A stretch of 64,000 bases of DNA from Aphelenchoides besseyi (GCA_024699855.1 JAMPIQ010000001.1:6510001-6574000), one strand, 5' to 3'. Numbered from the stretch's first letter, positions 1-10,797 are shown. The notes: generated by a model not told the origin, from the letters alone. Translations and numbers: made by a program.

Positions 1-905
1 TGTTTTTTCTGACGAACTTGAGATCACCAGTCGCTTCGTAGTACTCGTAGAACATGCCGGACAGTAGTGGTGGTTGGGAACGAGCCAAGTAGTAAATGCG
101 ACCGCCATTCGGAATCATTCCGTACGTGTCGATAATGTAGACAAAGTTGCTCAGAATGCTTCGAATCATTGTGTGCATCCCTAAACCACAACGTTAATCA
201 CCTAATTCATGTGCGCAGTTACCAGACGCAATAAGCCCTTTGATGACCCAGTAAGTGTCCCTGAACAATCAAATCACCACCTTCGTCTCCGAACTCACCA
301 GTAATAGTACTCACGGAAACGACCGCCCGGAACGATGAATGGATGTGGAACGTAAATGAGCGTGTGCTTCTCGGACTCGTTGATCATCCGAGGGTTTATG
401 GACTTCGAAAGCGATGGCCACAGGTTGTTCAGCGCGTAGGCATAGTACCGCAGCTCCGGATCCCGAATCAAACGCAGTTTGCGGGGTTCGGGCACGTAAT
501 CAAGTGGTTTGTGGCTGAAAGAGAGAAATTGTTTTGTTCATCTGATTCATACCCTGCCAGCTCAGTCCCAGCCTTCAAGAAATGGGCCTCGAGAAACGTT
601 CTCAACTTTTCCTGCGTGATGTCCTCGTCGGTTGGAAACGCAATGCTGAAGTTGGCCATCACTTCGTCGGCATAGAACTTGAGCGCTTGATCCACAAAGG
701 TCTTGGAGTCCTCGTACATGTTGAACGCCATGACCGCTTCCAACAGTCGACCGGAACAGAATACGCGATGACGGGGACCGGCGGTCGAGTTGTCACACGC
801 TTGTTCTCCCGCTGGAAAGAACTTGTGGACTTTGTAATGGTCGGGAATCTGGTCGCCGAAGACAATTGGCACCAAAAAGAACACGATCTGAATGCCACCG
901 AGCAT
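1..905 (-). CDS. Trehalase (GH37), N-terminal part, truncated by window edge
   Basis: Hydrolyses trehalose to two glucoses; a secreted or membrane-attached enzyme. Exons on the minus strand: 905-553, 514-299, 260-223, 180 to beyond 1. Phases agree across all three introns (38 bp each for the first two). The GH37 signature 1 (PGGRFRExYYWD) is visible, split by the intron at 261-298 (here PGGRFREYYYWDTYW), and upstream an FCSG...SKTFVD block typical of the family N-terminus. I chose the ATG at 905, which begins MLGGIQIVFFLVPIVFG, a signal peptide, and lies 16 bp after a TTTCAG that could accept a spliced leader; an in-frame ATG at 1004 is the alternative. The catalytic acid/base residues and signature 2 lie beyond the window. 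Just outside the palindrome, so single copy here. Confidence 0.9.
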
Positions 906-1076
906 TCTATTGGAGTTCGTGCTGCCTGAAAGCAAATGGATAAATTGGAAAAACAGCAAACCGAGAGTAACCGGTTGACTGCAGAAATGAAATCCTTTCA
1001 ACATGCAAATTCACCTTCCAATCAGTTCAAAAACAACTTCCAACTGATGACTCAACGACGTGCAAAACTAAACGAC

Positions 1077-1148
1077 TGGAGATATGGGGAATTGAACCCC
1101 AGACTTCTCGCATGCAAAGCGAGCGCTCTACCCCTGAGCTATATCCCC
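1077..1148 (-). tRNA. tRNA-Ala (anticodon TGC)
   Basis: Read on the minus strand, GGGGATATAGCTCAGGGG begins a full cloverleaf: 7-bp acceptor stem with one G-U pair, A box (TAGCTCAGGGGT), anticodon loop with TGC, B box GGTTCAATTCC. 72 nt, no intron, discriminator A. Single copy, outside the palindrome. Confidence 0.95.
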
Positions 1149-1322
1149 GACATGGAATCAGAGTAGATATGTTGCAGTTAACTCAAAGTACCTGACCACT
1201 TGATTACCAGCATCAATCAAGAAATGAAGAGACTGCAAAGATTTGAATCAAAATTGTGATCAAAAGAACCTTCGCATCGTCTAGTTGTCTTCTACGTAGA
1301 ATCTACGAATCCAAAAAGTGTT

Positions 1323-1403
1323 CGCAGTCAGCAGGATTCGAACCTGCGCGGCCGAAACCAATTGATTTCTAGTCAATCCCCTTAACCGCTCGGGCATGAC
1401 TGC
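1323..1403 (-). tRNA. tRNA-Ser (anticodon AGA)
   Basis: Minus strand. The acceptor stem GCAGTCA/TGACTGC is perfect, the A box is GCCCGAGCGG, the anticodon loop CTAGAAA gives AGA, and a long class II variable arm precedes the B box GGTTCGAATCC. 81 nt, no intron. Single copy, outside the palindrome. Confidence 0.95.
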
Positions 1404-2180
1404 ACGCATTGACGGTCCACAAAAACGCTTGTGAATGCCGATCAATAAGCTCCGAAGACGACAAGTGATAGAAGCACGTAGCGAGCATATTAATCGGAGT
1501 ACATGTCCGATCGAATTCTAAGCGTCACACATCCAATTGAGAATCGAAAAGTGGCTCTGGAAACAAGTCATCGGTTCGTTCTCACTGTTGAGCGAGAGAA
1601 ACAACGGAAGCAAAGAGATCACAGAAATGACAGAGCGAGCGCAGAGATCGTGGGTTCTCTCGACTCTGCTCGCCCCTGTGACCCATCAGTATGCTTGAAA
1701 GAATGAATGAGCAAGAGCAGTCGAATGGTCGACTCTGAAACTTACCTGGCTGGATGCTCGGCTCGATCAGCAAGGAGTCGACATTATGGTGAGGCTTGAC
1801 CATTGCACTTCCGGTTTCAGGCTGACCCGTATGGCAGTGGCGCATAGTCATTGGCCAACAGCTAAATTTTTGCGTTTGGGGGGACAGCGTTCGCGCTTCC
1901 CCCTCATATTCTCGACTTCAGGGGCCGTTCTTCTCACAAGCTCCTTGTCTTTGCTTACTTCACGTCGAATAGCTCGAGTTGGCTGTTCATCGAATGAGGG
2001 CTTATTGATAAGAAATAAGTCGTCATGAGTGAGAGGAAATCCGATGATCAGCTCAAACCCATTTTCAGGAACTGAGCTTTTTTAGTCCGAAAAATACATG
2101 CAATCTCGACGTATTCTGTTCTGATAATCCGAAAATTGAATCGAAAATATCGAATTCAGAGCCACAACTACAAAAATATT
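1404..2180. other. No gene seen; contains outer end of the palindrome
   Basis: Spacer between tRNA-Ser and tRNA-Ile. The left outer boundary of the inverted repeat is at 1612, where the sequence stops matching the reverse complement of the right arm (58019). Short ORFs here lack coding features. I see no target duplication or terminal motif at the boundary. Confidence 0.6.
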
Positions 2181-2254
2181 TGCCGCCAGCAGGGGTCGAA
2201 CCTGCGACCTTGGGCTTATTAGACCCACGCTCTAACCGACTGAGCTATGGCGGC
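2181..2254 (-). tRNA. tRNA-Ile (anticodon AAT), left-arm copy
   Basis: Minus strand. The acceptor stem GCCGCCA/TGGCGGC is perfect, the anticodon loop is CTAATAA (AAT), the B box is GGTTCGACCCC; 74 nt, intronless. Its 5' flank GGAGTGTAA is nearly the same as that of tRNA-Lys (GGAGTGTGA). An identical copy lies at 57378-57451. Confidence 0.96.
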
Positions 2255-3062
2255 TTACACTCCCGGGTCCCTCCACTTCGCTCTTCATACCCACGATCCA
2301 AAGACGTCGCCGTTTGTTCGCGGTGCTGAGCGAAAGGAGTTTGCAGTGAATGTGCCCCACGCAAAGTTTCTGAACGCCAACTCAAAAGTCGGGCTTCTTG
2401 GGTTCTCCACCGACTCCTGGAGATCGCAAACAAACAAGAAGCCATGCGGCTGCTTCTCACCGTGACCTCACTGCAACCACGCGTTGACTGCATTCTGGAT
2501 CGGTTGTCGCTTATGCGACTGTTTGGTCTTGTATTTGCTAATTGAAACCTTCTGGGTTGGGAGTTCGAGTGAATTGAGATTTAAAAATATCTGCGAATAG
2601 ATCATCAGCTGTTGTGTTGTACGAGAGAAACCACCATAGAGCCCGCGCTTCAATACTAATTCAACCTTGGGATTCGGAAGTTACAAGGCTAGCAACAAAT
2701 GAATTGGGTTTGCATTGACCGAGTAGCCGTCAATTGCGGAAGTTCCTTTCAACTCAAACGTGGCTCTCTGATATGCGTGCAGTAACTCTGAGCATACTTG
2801 ATTGTTAAGTTCGTTGAAACAGTTGAATATCAACACATCTTTTGCGACAAGCGATCGTCTTCGGCTAACCAAAATGCAGTTCTATTCCACTCATAGAAGC
2901 AAGTCTTCGATAACTGTCGTTTGAAACACAAGCAAAAAAGCAGTCTCTTTTGAGACCGCGACTTTTTCGCTCTCGCAGCCACCGCACGTGAACGAACAAG
3001 AAGAGGCTTCTCGTTGCCGTCGCGGTGGAGACATAACCCACGAACCGAGCGAGAGCACTGTC
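2255..3062. other. No gene seen between tRNA-Ile and tRNA-Trp
   Basis: About 800 bp with short ORFs only. A stretch near 2610 (TACGAGAGAAACC) briefly recalls the sarcin-ricin loop of large rRNA, but nothing around it does. Duplicated in the right arm. Confidence 0.5.
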
Positions 3063-3135
3063 GGCCGCATAGCTCAAATGGCAGAGCGTTCGACTCCAGA
3101 TCGAAAGGCTGGGTGTTCGAGTCACTCTGTGGTCA
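3063..3135 (+). tRNA. tRNA-Trp (anticodon CCA), left-arm copy
   Basis: Plus strand. GGCCGCATAGCTCAAATGGC starts a cloverleaf with acceptor stem GGCCGCA/TGTGGTC (two G-U pairs), anticodon loop CTCCAGA (CCA) and T loop TTCGAGT; 73 nt, intronless. Identical copy on the minus strand at 56497-56569. Confidence 0.93.
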
Positions 3136-4262
3136 AATACTTTTTGCTCTTCTCCTGAAGGTCTCGGAAGTTTCCGACTTCTTTTGCCTCCAAAAAGGTC
3201 CATGAGCTCGAAATGACCGACGTCTCAGGTTGATGTGTGCTCGCAATTGCACTACGAAGTGTTTCTCAAAACTTGAGCTCATTCGCACCGAGATTCCACT
3301 TGATCGATCCGAATTAGGGACCAAGAACGAAGACGCTCATTTCCATCCACAAGAAGTCTAAGAGTCGGCAGAACACCAGCTCATTTTCATGCCATAAAAA
3401 CATCCACATGAAGACTCACGGTTACGAACTGAACAAAACCATCCACTTCGAATGCAAGCACCACCATTTCCTCAGTCGTTTCTTGACCACCAAGTCGGCG
3501 GGATCAAATGGTGAGTTGGAATGCAGATCCAATGATCAGACAAACGAGTCGGCTATTGATAAAGCCTAACATCAACTGTACGTCATCAAATTCAAAATCG
3601 AGTTCCCAGAAAAAACGTCAATTCTAAAGCAAACACGAGAAACAGATAAAGCGCTCGAAACCAAGATGCGTTTTCTACAATCGCTGATCACATGGGGAGT
3701 CGGTCTTCTGGAATGTTGACTATGGATTTCGAGAAGATGAATGCAAACATCGTCATCAGTCGAAGAGCGCATAATCCGATCGTGTAGTTGAAAGCCACCG
3801 GCCACTGGAATCACCGTCAAATTGGATCGAAGGTTTAAGTGAGTCATTTGCCGGTCATTGATGCAAATTGAACTGTTCCAGAGGTGTGAGTTAGTGCTGC
3901 AAAAACACTCAACCCACTATACAAGTATTGTACGGAAGTTTGAGTGACGGTTATTTCTCGTCATATTCTAATCGCTGGATCTCTGCTCATCGAGTTCCAA
4001 GCGGGCATTCAAACGATCAGCATTCATGAGCAATGTTGGTTGAACATTCTAAGCGTCGGAAACAGTTGTCTGCTCACAACAATGACTGTCCATTCAACGG
4101 CAGCGACGTCCCATGAGCGTCAGCAAAAGACAGATTCTCAGTTCGGTTCCCAACTAGAGAACAGAAAAAAAAACAACTTTTTGTCGTTGAGAGCATTCTT
4201 TTCCGTGGAATCTCCGGAGAAATCAAACACCAAGGATCAGTGCAACAAAAGCAAAAACTGGT
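3136..4262. other. No gene seen between tRNA-Trp and tRNA-Lys
   Basis: About 1.1 kb. Short ORFs on both strands differ between the arms by 1-nt indels (for example near 3610 versus 56020), which argues against coding. No tRNA, repeat or promoter structure recognised. Confidence 0.5.
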
Positions 4263-4334
4263 AGCCAACTACGGGGATCGAACCCGCGACCAATGGATTA
4301 AAAGTCCAACGCTCTACCGCTGAGCTAAGTTGGC
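4263..4334 (-). tRNA. tRNA-Lys (anticodon TTT), left-arm copy
   Basis: Minus strand. The acceptor stem GCCAACT/AGTTGGC is perfect, the anticodon loop is CTTTTAA (TTT), the B box is GGTTCGATCCC; 72 nt, intronless. Preceded by GGAGTGTGA, shared with tRNA-Ile. Identical copy at 55297-55368. Confidence 0.96.
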
Positions 4335-4518
4335 TCACACTCCAGGGGCTCGAGAATCGTGTGTTGTTCTCTTCGAACACAACTTCTTCTCTCCCAGTCG
4401 CCGAGTGATCGGAACTGACAAACAAGGAGCTTTCGTTCAGAACTTTGTCGTCGGCGGAAACGCAAAAAGCTAAGAACAACCGATGACATTCGGAGTCGCA
4501 TCGAAAGGCAAAAACAAT

Positions 4519-4591
4519 TGCTCACAGTGAGACTCGAACTCACGGCCTTCAGATTATGAGACTGACGCGCTGCCGACTGCGCTATGCGAGC
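4519..4591 (-). tRNA. tRNA-Met elongator (anticodon CAT), left-arm copy
   Basis: Minus strand. Acceptor stem GCTCGCA/TGTGAGC, A box TAGCGCAGTCGG, anticodon loop CTCATAA (CAT), B box AGTTCGAGTCT. The TAGCGCAGT D arm and the GCGTCAG...CTGAAGG anticodon arm are those of animal elongator tRNA-Met rather than the initiator. 73 nt. Identical copy at 55040-55112. Confidence 0.94.
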
Positions 4592-4887
4592 TTGACCGCC
4601 CGACCACAGGGCCCGCAGTTGAGCAAACGGCCCTCCAGTGCGACTTACCGGTGGACAAGAAAAGGTCGACGACAAGAAGTGGACCTTTAAACGCCAATCG
4701 AACCCAAACTCTCGATGTGACCTGAGACCCGTTTGCTGACATTCACTGGGCCATTGAAGTGCTCGATTATTTAATCGGGTGTCTATTCCCACGACAATCG
4801 ACCGGAAAACTCAGTCGACTCGTCGTCATTCGATCAGCGCCGAGAATTCGCGTGCTCGTCGGAAAACACTTCGACTCGTCAGTCCCA

Positions 4888-5997
4888 ATGGCTGGTCGCA
4901 ACGGTGCAGCGGCAAACGAGTGGCGTTCCAATTCTTGGAGCTCCAGTTCCACCGTCAGCACACTACAATTGAACTCCGAGATCTTCTTCATTTCAAGCAA
5001 AGCCCAGCCACTGGTCCATGATCCCGGCTTCCGATTCCGGTTCGTCTACAACGCCGATCGAAGTAGCCGCAAAATCGTCGATCCTTTCTACTGCACTTTT
5101 CTGGTCCAGTGCGTCAACTTCGGGCCTCAGCCTTGTCCCGTCAATCTCCACCTATGGCTCACGAATTGGCGCGGCGAGCTGCTCAGTCTCAAGGGTTTGT
5201 CATTTATAGATGAGGTCGTTGACGAGCTTTCAGATTCCAATTGGATGCTCGGTCCGCTGCAAAGCGTCCGTATTTTCGACATTCACAAGTCTCGACTGAT
5301 GCAGTTCTCCGCCAATCGCACGTTTCTCGCCCATATCTCCATTGAACCGTCGCCACTCGTCGACATTCCCTCCGCCTTTCTGGTCGACTCAATGGAGAAA
5401 CTGCACAGCGACGAGTACCGCGAGTCGCAGTGGCGGTTCCACCAACTCGGCCTCTTCAACGACCTGCGAGTTCAGGTCCAAGATCGGACATTCGAAGTGA
5501 ACCGAAGTGCCATGGCCAGTGGCTCGGGATTCTTCGCACGGCGCTTGACCCAGAATCCTTGGGCCGAACGAATCGACCTGTTGAACGACCTGAATCCCGA
5601 CTCCGCCGCTCTGGTGATCGAGTTTCTGTATCGTGGGAAACTGGAGCGATTGGACGAGTTGGCCCCGACACTCTTCGAGCTGTCGATTCGATTCGAATGC
5701 ACGGCCTTGCAGGTGAGTTCCTCTTCTCGCTTCTCACTCTCTCTGTTGCTCTAGGAACGTTGTTTGGAGTCGATGAGACGCACGATGAACGTCGAGAACG
5801 CGGCTTCACGACTCTTCCTCGCCTTCAAACACAAGTCCAGGTTTCTGGCCGAGTTCGTCGTCGAGTTCGCCTCCAAGTCCACTCAGAACTCCGCTGCCGT
5901 TTTGCTCTCTCCTGAAATGCATCAACTACGACATCAAAACCCGCAACTACACGACCGAATGGAAACTTACATCACTTCCTCAATTGCTTCTCAATAA
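4888..5997 (+). CDS. BTB/POZ-domain protein, left-arm copy
   Basis: Two exons, 4888-5712 and 5755-5997, joined in phase 0 across a 42-bp intron (GTGAGT...CTCTAG); 355 aa. The BTB fold lies in about residues 190-290 (FNDLRVQVQDRTFEVNRSAM, then a hydrophobic AALVIEFLYRG strand-helix) followed by a BACK-like helical tail. Residues 1-185 may be a diverged MATH-like beta sandwich; MATH-BTB proteins act as substrate adaptors for Cullin-3 ubiquitin ligases, a large family in nematodes. That role is inference from the domain. I chose the ATG at 4888 (MAGRNGAAANEW); the frame is open further upstream but without ATG. The right arm copy (53634-54741) differs mainly by a 2-bp shorter intron, leaving both copies apparently intact. 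Confidence 0.8.
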
Positions 5998-6029
5998 CTT
6001 GTTCTTCGTCTTTAACTCCAGTAAATTAA

Positions 6030-6749
6030 TTGTCGCAATCAGAACCCAAAGTTTATTTGCAACACAACAATAGACATTCAAAATCCATCTCACGCGTCGA
6101 GAAGGTAGGCGGACGACACGGCATTCCGATACTCCTCGAGATTGCCGGCCGTGCCATTGCCCAAGAAAACGTGTTCGCTCTCGACGGTCGTTGCAGTGGA
6201 CAACATCAAATAGCCGGTAAGCAATTCGATTTGATGCAATTTACTTTGTGGTTTTTCAGGTCCAATTATTGCCGATCTGTCCACCCGTTATAGCACCAAA
6301 ATTTTGATCTCGGTCACGTACGTTTCGAGTTATCTTTGCGGTCTGCACGTTTCGATTTCAGTTTCTCAATTCCTCAACGGGTGTTTGAACGACCGAATTT
6401 TTGGATGAACAGCATAAATGAAGCGATCAGTTTGTTGCTAAGCGATTTGTTTACAATCGTATTTCAGGCCTACTACATCTTCAACTACATGTTTGCACTC
6501 ATCCAATTCTGCTCTTCATCAATACACGACGATCACTCATGGTATTTGAATTGATGTTCAACATAACCAATGTGTTTTTGTTTCAGCCTGTCTTTTCACG
6601 TTATGTACCAATGGATCGACGAGAACATTCTCAACTGTTACCACGATCGTCAATGTTATTTGTCTACAGAAATTACTGGTGCTGATCTATTCATTGTCTA
6701 CTTGAAATTGAACGACCGAATTGTCCACTTTGATCACCTCTATAACTAA
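6030..6749 (+). CDS. Spliced gene of unknown function, left-arm copy (5' end unresolved)
   Basis: Four exons fit: about 6030-6216, 6260-6317, 6362-6541, 6587-6749 (stop TAA). The three introns are 43, 44 and 45 bp with GTAAG/GTACG/GTATT donors and TTTTTCAG/ATTTCAG/TTTCAG acceptors, and the reading frame stays open through all of them (phases 1, 0-offset 2, 2), which is hard to obtain by chance. No in-frame ATG is seen in the first exon, so a further 5' exon or a non-ATG start must exist, or the gene is 5' truncated. The product has a hydrophobic stretch near FQAYYIFNYMFALI and several late cysteines; I recognise no family. It starts about 30 bp after the BTB gene stop on the same strand, so it may be a downstream operon gene. 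Duplicated at 52882-53601. Confidence 0.5.
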
Positions 6750-8037
6750 ACCACACCCAAATAAAAAACCTCTGACCAAAAATTCTTCCAGATTACGAAT
6801 TTCAAATAAAATTTCGATCATCGTTACAAAAACATACCGAAAAAAGCCCGTTTGCGGTCGTTCAAAAGTCAACATTTTTGGCCGAGTGGTATGTGCGCGC
6901 GATTTTCTGGGCGTCTTGAGGGCATAAGTTCGATGCCGCGCGCTGACACATGAATTTTAATGTCGTCGGAATTGAGTGTGGCCGAGTGGTTTTTGGTTTG
7001 ATTTTATTCTTACAGTGTTTACAGTGTACATATCGCCACTTTACGGTCCATAATTTGAATATCGCTACTTTCGCATATTTATTCATATCGAAATGTTTTA
7101 TATGGACAAAGAAAGTATTGTCGTGAAGTTTGGACTTTGAGGTTGTTGTCTTGAAGGTTGTCGATTGAAGATTCGTATTGTAATGATTAACGAACTGAAG
7201 ATTTTACTAATTTAGAGTGTACATAACGGGATTTAAGGTTTCAAAGATGGTTTTGGGTTGGTATTCTTAAAATTTCAGTTTGCATAATTACTGAATTAGA
7301 TGTCAAGATTAGTGTCATTGTGTTTTGGGTCGTTACTTAAGTGCGTAAATGTTGATGCGTTAGGTTAGCGTATATGATTTTCGATTAATTAATTGTTGGT
7401 GCGCAAGATTAACACAATCAGTTCTAATCGTTTTTTCCTAAAGATGAAGATCGCTACCATTGGGCGCAAAGATTTTGCGTTGCTATTTATTGGATTTGAG
7501 TTCATAAGTCCTGGATTGAGTGTTGATTTCGCTATGGAAGTCGAGTTCATGTGGTTTTGTAGGTTATTGGATTGACTTTGTTTGTTGTTTCAACTGATTG
7601 CTTAATACTCAGGATAGTGATTTGCGATGGATTGAATGTCTGATAAACGAATATGTCTACTTAATTCACTGAGTTTGGAATATTTCCAATGCGGCTTCGG
7701 TGACGTACATTTGATAATCTGAGTTTTCGATCACTCCCATAACGGAATCACACCACAATAAAACGTAGAGGAGTCTGTTGAGCCATTCGGTGAGTGACAG
7801 CCACTGAATCCGAGGAATTGAATTCTCAAAACTCTCCCACCCCGGAGCGAGGCCATTTAGAGAGTGACCACGACGAGTAATAGGAACTCCTTTGCGATAT
7901 GAGACCTCTGATAGTAGCTAACCAACAATAATGAAGCACTAACCCTCCAAACCCGGAGCAATCCAAAGGAACGATCGACCGAAGGGCGATCGTGGAGGAG
8001 TTTTTTGAGCCATTTGGAGAGTGACAGCCACTGGATT
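6750..8037. other. Non-coding stretch with tRNA-like and duplicated motifs
   Basis: No gene seen. Two A-box-like remnants and one B-box-like remnant occur at 6883-6990 (separate entry). Between about 7770 and 8035 two related units each contain GAGCCATT-GG-GAGTGACAGCCACTG, one with GAATCC, one with GGATTT following: an imperfect direct duplication of about 50 bp. Elsewhere AT-rich and featureless. Confidence 0.5.
6883..6990 (+). repeat. tRNA-Ser/Leu-like relic (SINE-like head)
   Basis: TGGCCGAGTGGT at about 6884 is a perfect class II tRNA A box; AAGTTCGATGCC about 50 bp later is a near B box. No cloverleaf forms around them. A second TGGCCGAGTGGTT lies at about 6979 and a third, better preserved, at 15649. 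The spacing suits an internal RNA polymerase III promoter of a decayed tRNA-derived SINE. Right-arm equivalent at about 52641-52748. Confidence 0.4.
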
Positions 8038-8610
8038 TTTTGGAGCTTTCTGATAGCCGGATCTTGAATACCAGTGAACAGCAAGCCAGTCAATACGAAT
8101 GGTCTTTGCTATAAATCTCTTTTGCCGCATCGTAAAGTTGGTCTCTTTGATCATCGTGTGCCATAATCTTGATGTCTTTTGTGACCCAATTTGACCTTAG
8201 AATCGGACCAAGACGATGCTGCACAAAAATCTCTGAAAAAGAAATAGGCGTGAATAGGTCGACTAATCTTACCGTTGCATCTGTGGACTCAAATAACACG
8301 TTTGAAATGGATAGAACGGTTCAAGACCACTTGAAGGTTCGTTCTGAACGGTCATGCCTACAATCAAATATTCTTTTAGATAATTGAATGCTTTTGGGCA
8401 TGTAGTTATATACATTAATAATCATGTAAGTAGCGCAATAAGCATCAACTACTGTCACTAATAGGTTAGATCGTTGATTCAAACCTACTCGCACATAAGC
8501 AGAGTAATAAGATTTCATTTAGTTTGTTCCTCCACTATCCAAAACCACTTCTGTTTTTTTACTTACCCCAAAAAAGACACCTTCTTTTGCATATGCTTCA
8601 AAGAATCTGA
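8038..8610 (-). pseudogene. Glucosylceramidase (GH30) pseudogene fragment, left-arm copy
   Basis: Three exon remnants on the minus strand: about 8610-8567, 8357-8273 and 8231-8090, plus an out-of-frame continuation to 8038. Spliced, they read FFEAYAKEGV..WG, MTVQNEP, GLEPFYPFQ, QRDFVQHRLGPIL, HDDQR and, after a frameshift at about 8090, LAVHWYS. These are successive landmarks of lysosomal glucocerebrosidase; the NEP glutamate is the acid/base catalyst of the family. An intron of about 210 bp separates the first two pieces. A stop before the first piece, the frameshift, and the absence of the first two thirds and the C-terminus mark it as a fragment. Same lesions in the right arm (51020-51590), so decay preceded the duplication. 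Confidence 0.75.
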
Positions 8611-10377
8611 ACAGTTTTCGTCAATTTACTTGCCCCATTAATAAAATCGAGTAAAGTTTGTTTGTCTGTATCCAGATCGACCGATTCGTGTGCACAAATT
8701 TCAAAAAATGAGCGAGTCTTTTGTGCACCGAATTTTCATTTATGCAAATTTTCGTTCGAGCGGTTGTGCACAGAAACAATTTGTTGAAATGAAATGTTTG
8801 AAGAGTCCAAACATTTGAAAATCGTTGTTTTGATACCGTCGAGAGTCATTAGTTTAACGCTATCACTTACAAGCGTTAACTATACGAAAGCTGTGAAATG
8901 AAGATTGGAGTTCAATAAAGATTTGATTGAGAGAATATGAAAAGGAATTGGTTCTGTTTTTGGTTGGAAAAAATGAATTTTTCGAGTAAAGAGATGTGAT
9001 GATTAGTTGTGTGGTCAAAATAATGTTTGGTTTCGAACTCAAAACAACAAATTGTCGGTTTTCGTATGTCAAGGATACCGTTTTGCGATGAGAATAGTCT
9101 AATTGTTTTGTAAATAAATGACATCGATGATCCTAGTAAACTGAAAAGGGAGGCCGACCGTTGGCTTACTTTGTTAGACCATAACTGATGAGAAGCGAGT
9201 TGTTTAGAGTACGATGAAAAGTGGTTGATGAGCACTGGATAGTTAATGTTTTGATATGATTCGCAGTTAAAAGTTTGGTCATAAGCGTTGATTAACAAGA
9301 TATATGAAGGAAATTTGATTGAAATCTATGAAACGCGGGTGGAAAACAATACACAGTCAGCTGAACTATTGAATTGAACTGTTTTGTCGGTAAACGGTTT
9401 TCGATAATCGTTGGATGAGAGAGCACAGATGTCCAGAATTGCCAATTTGACGAAGAAATTTTGTCTAGTGATTATAGAGAAGAAACCATGTGAAAGTCAG
9501 TCGATTCGGGATCATTGTGTTTGTATCGTTTCATTGGGATTCATCGATCTTCGTGTTCTCGTTTTGGCAACCGATCACCACAATTCCCAGCGTTCTCTGC
9601 CACAAGATTATAAGATCAGCGAGTGGCTTAATCCGATCACTTGGCACGAGCGACCAGACGGAAGTCAGATCTGTTACTGTTCATAATCCCCTTTATTTGA
9701 CTGTGTGTTGTGGAACTTTTGTTCTATAAGCTTTCTGTTCTCTTTTACTGTGGTGAAGTTTTCGAGCTTTTTGGTTGTGCTCATCGTCCAAATTTTGTTT
9801 GTGTTGTTTATTCGTGTTGCTGTTTGCGCAGCTTCACGTCTTATTTCGAGCATAAGATTCGATCGTTTTGAACGACTGTTTCGTCTTTGCCGCACGTTGC
9901 GCGAGAAAAGTGGATATCTTAAAGATTGGCCCTGTTTGTTGATTTCCACATTTCGAATCAGCGGTAACGCGTCGTCATTTCAATTTTCTCTGTTTCTTTT
10001 GTGTTTATGCCCAAGCAGACAGATACCGTTCTTTGGCACGTGTAGAAGTCTGCGTCGTTTCATTCTGTTCGTTTGATTTTTGTCCCAATCTGTTATTACC
10101 TTCGGTTGTTAGTTAACGTCTTTTCAATTCGTTTCACCTTTTCTATATCTTCATTTCGTGTCGTCCGTTTTGTTCGTGTTTGTTTCGTTTCCGTTATTTT
10201 GAATTAATTTGCTTTCCGTTTCGTGTTTTGTACTTAGTAGAAGGTTTGTCAACCTAAGTTTTCGTGTTGCAAGTCAAATTACTTGACTTACTTACTCTAA
10301 TCGCTCACTTTACTCACTTAACTTAAAAAATTACGGTAACCGAAAGATTTGTTTAAAGAAAAAGATTTACTAATTAA
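8611..10377. other. No gene recognised between glucosylceramidase relic and Helitron
   Basis: Several ORFs of 80-130 codons occur on both strands (for example 9411-9686 and 9705-10076 on plus) but they are rich in F, L and S from AT-rich sequence, resemble nothing I know, and one (8912-9298 minus) changes frame between the arms through a 1-nt indel. TGTGCAC occurs several times at 8690-8775 with partial inverted symmetry. Could be the 5' part of the Helitron or an older repeat. Confidence 0.4.
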
Positions 10378-10380
10378 ACT

Positions 10381-10797
10381 GCCAAAACGAAGATCGATTT
10401 AACCGATGAGGAGAAGAAAGAACGTAACCAAGAACGTAAACGTAAGGATAGGGAAAGAATGCGAAGAGTCCGTGCAGAAGAGAAGGCAGCTAAAGAAGCG
10501 TCGACGACAAATCCAATTGTCACCGAAACCGAGAATAAGGTTGCAGAAGCACCAGCTAGTGGTGCTGTTGAGGTGGCAGAGATGGCAGCACACAACCTAG
10601 CGATCGAAAGTGCCGGAATTTTGAGACAAATGCGGGATTTCGATTCACGAGAGACGAAAATCACCATTCAAGAAGTTCTTGGTGCGAAATTCCATATGCA
10701 TTGTCAGTTCAGCAATCTTTGTGACTCTGCTCGTTCCGAATGCCAATTAGCCAAAAAAACAGTTGCCGGACGTGGAGAACTTGAACGAGTGGATTGA
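10381..10797 (+). pseudogene. Charged N-terminal Helitron ORF
   Basis: Open frame beginning AKTKIDLTDEEKKER with dense K/R/E, then an alanine-rich middle and a Cys-containing end. In the same orientation and 30 bp upstream of the protease ORF, so probably once part of one long Helitron protein or a companion ORF. No catalytic motif seen. Identical in the right arm (48836-49252). Confidence 0.4.

Noticed and set aside
2580..2700. Possible large-subunit rRNA fragment
   Set aside because: Only about 13 bases (TACGAGAGAAACC) resemble the sarcin-ricin loop; flanks do not match rRNA.
6090..6284. Minus-strand ORF followed by AATAAA as a gene
   Set aside because: The plus strand has three canonical introns with a continuous frame through the same region; the minus frame cannot be extended through plausible splice sites.
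9705..10076. 123-codon plus-strand ORF
   Set aside because: Composition (F, L, S, R) reflects AT-rich sequence; no ATG context, splice signal or recognisable domain.
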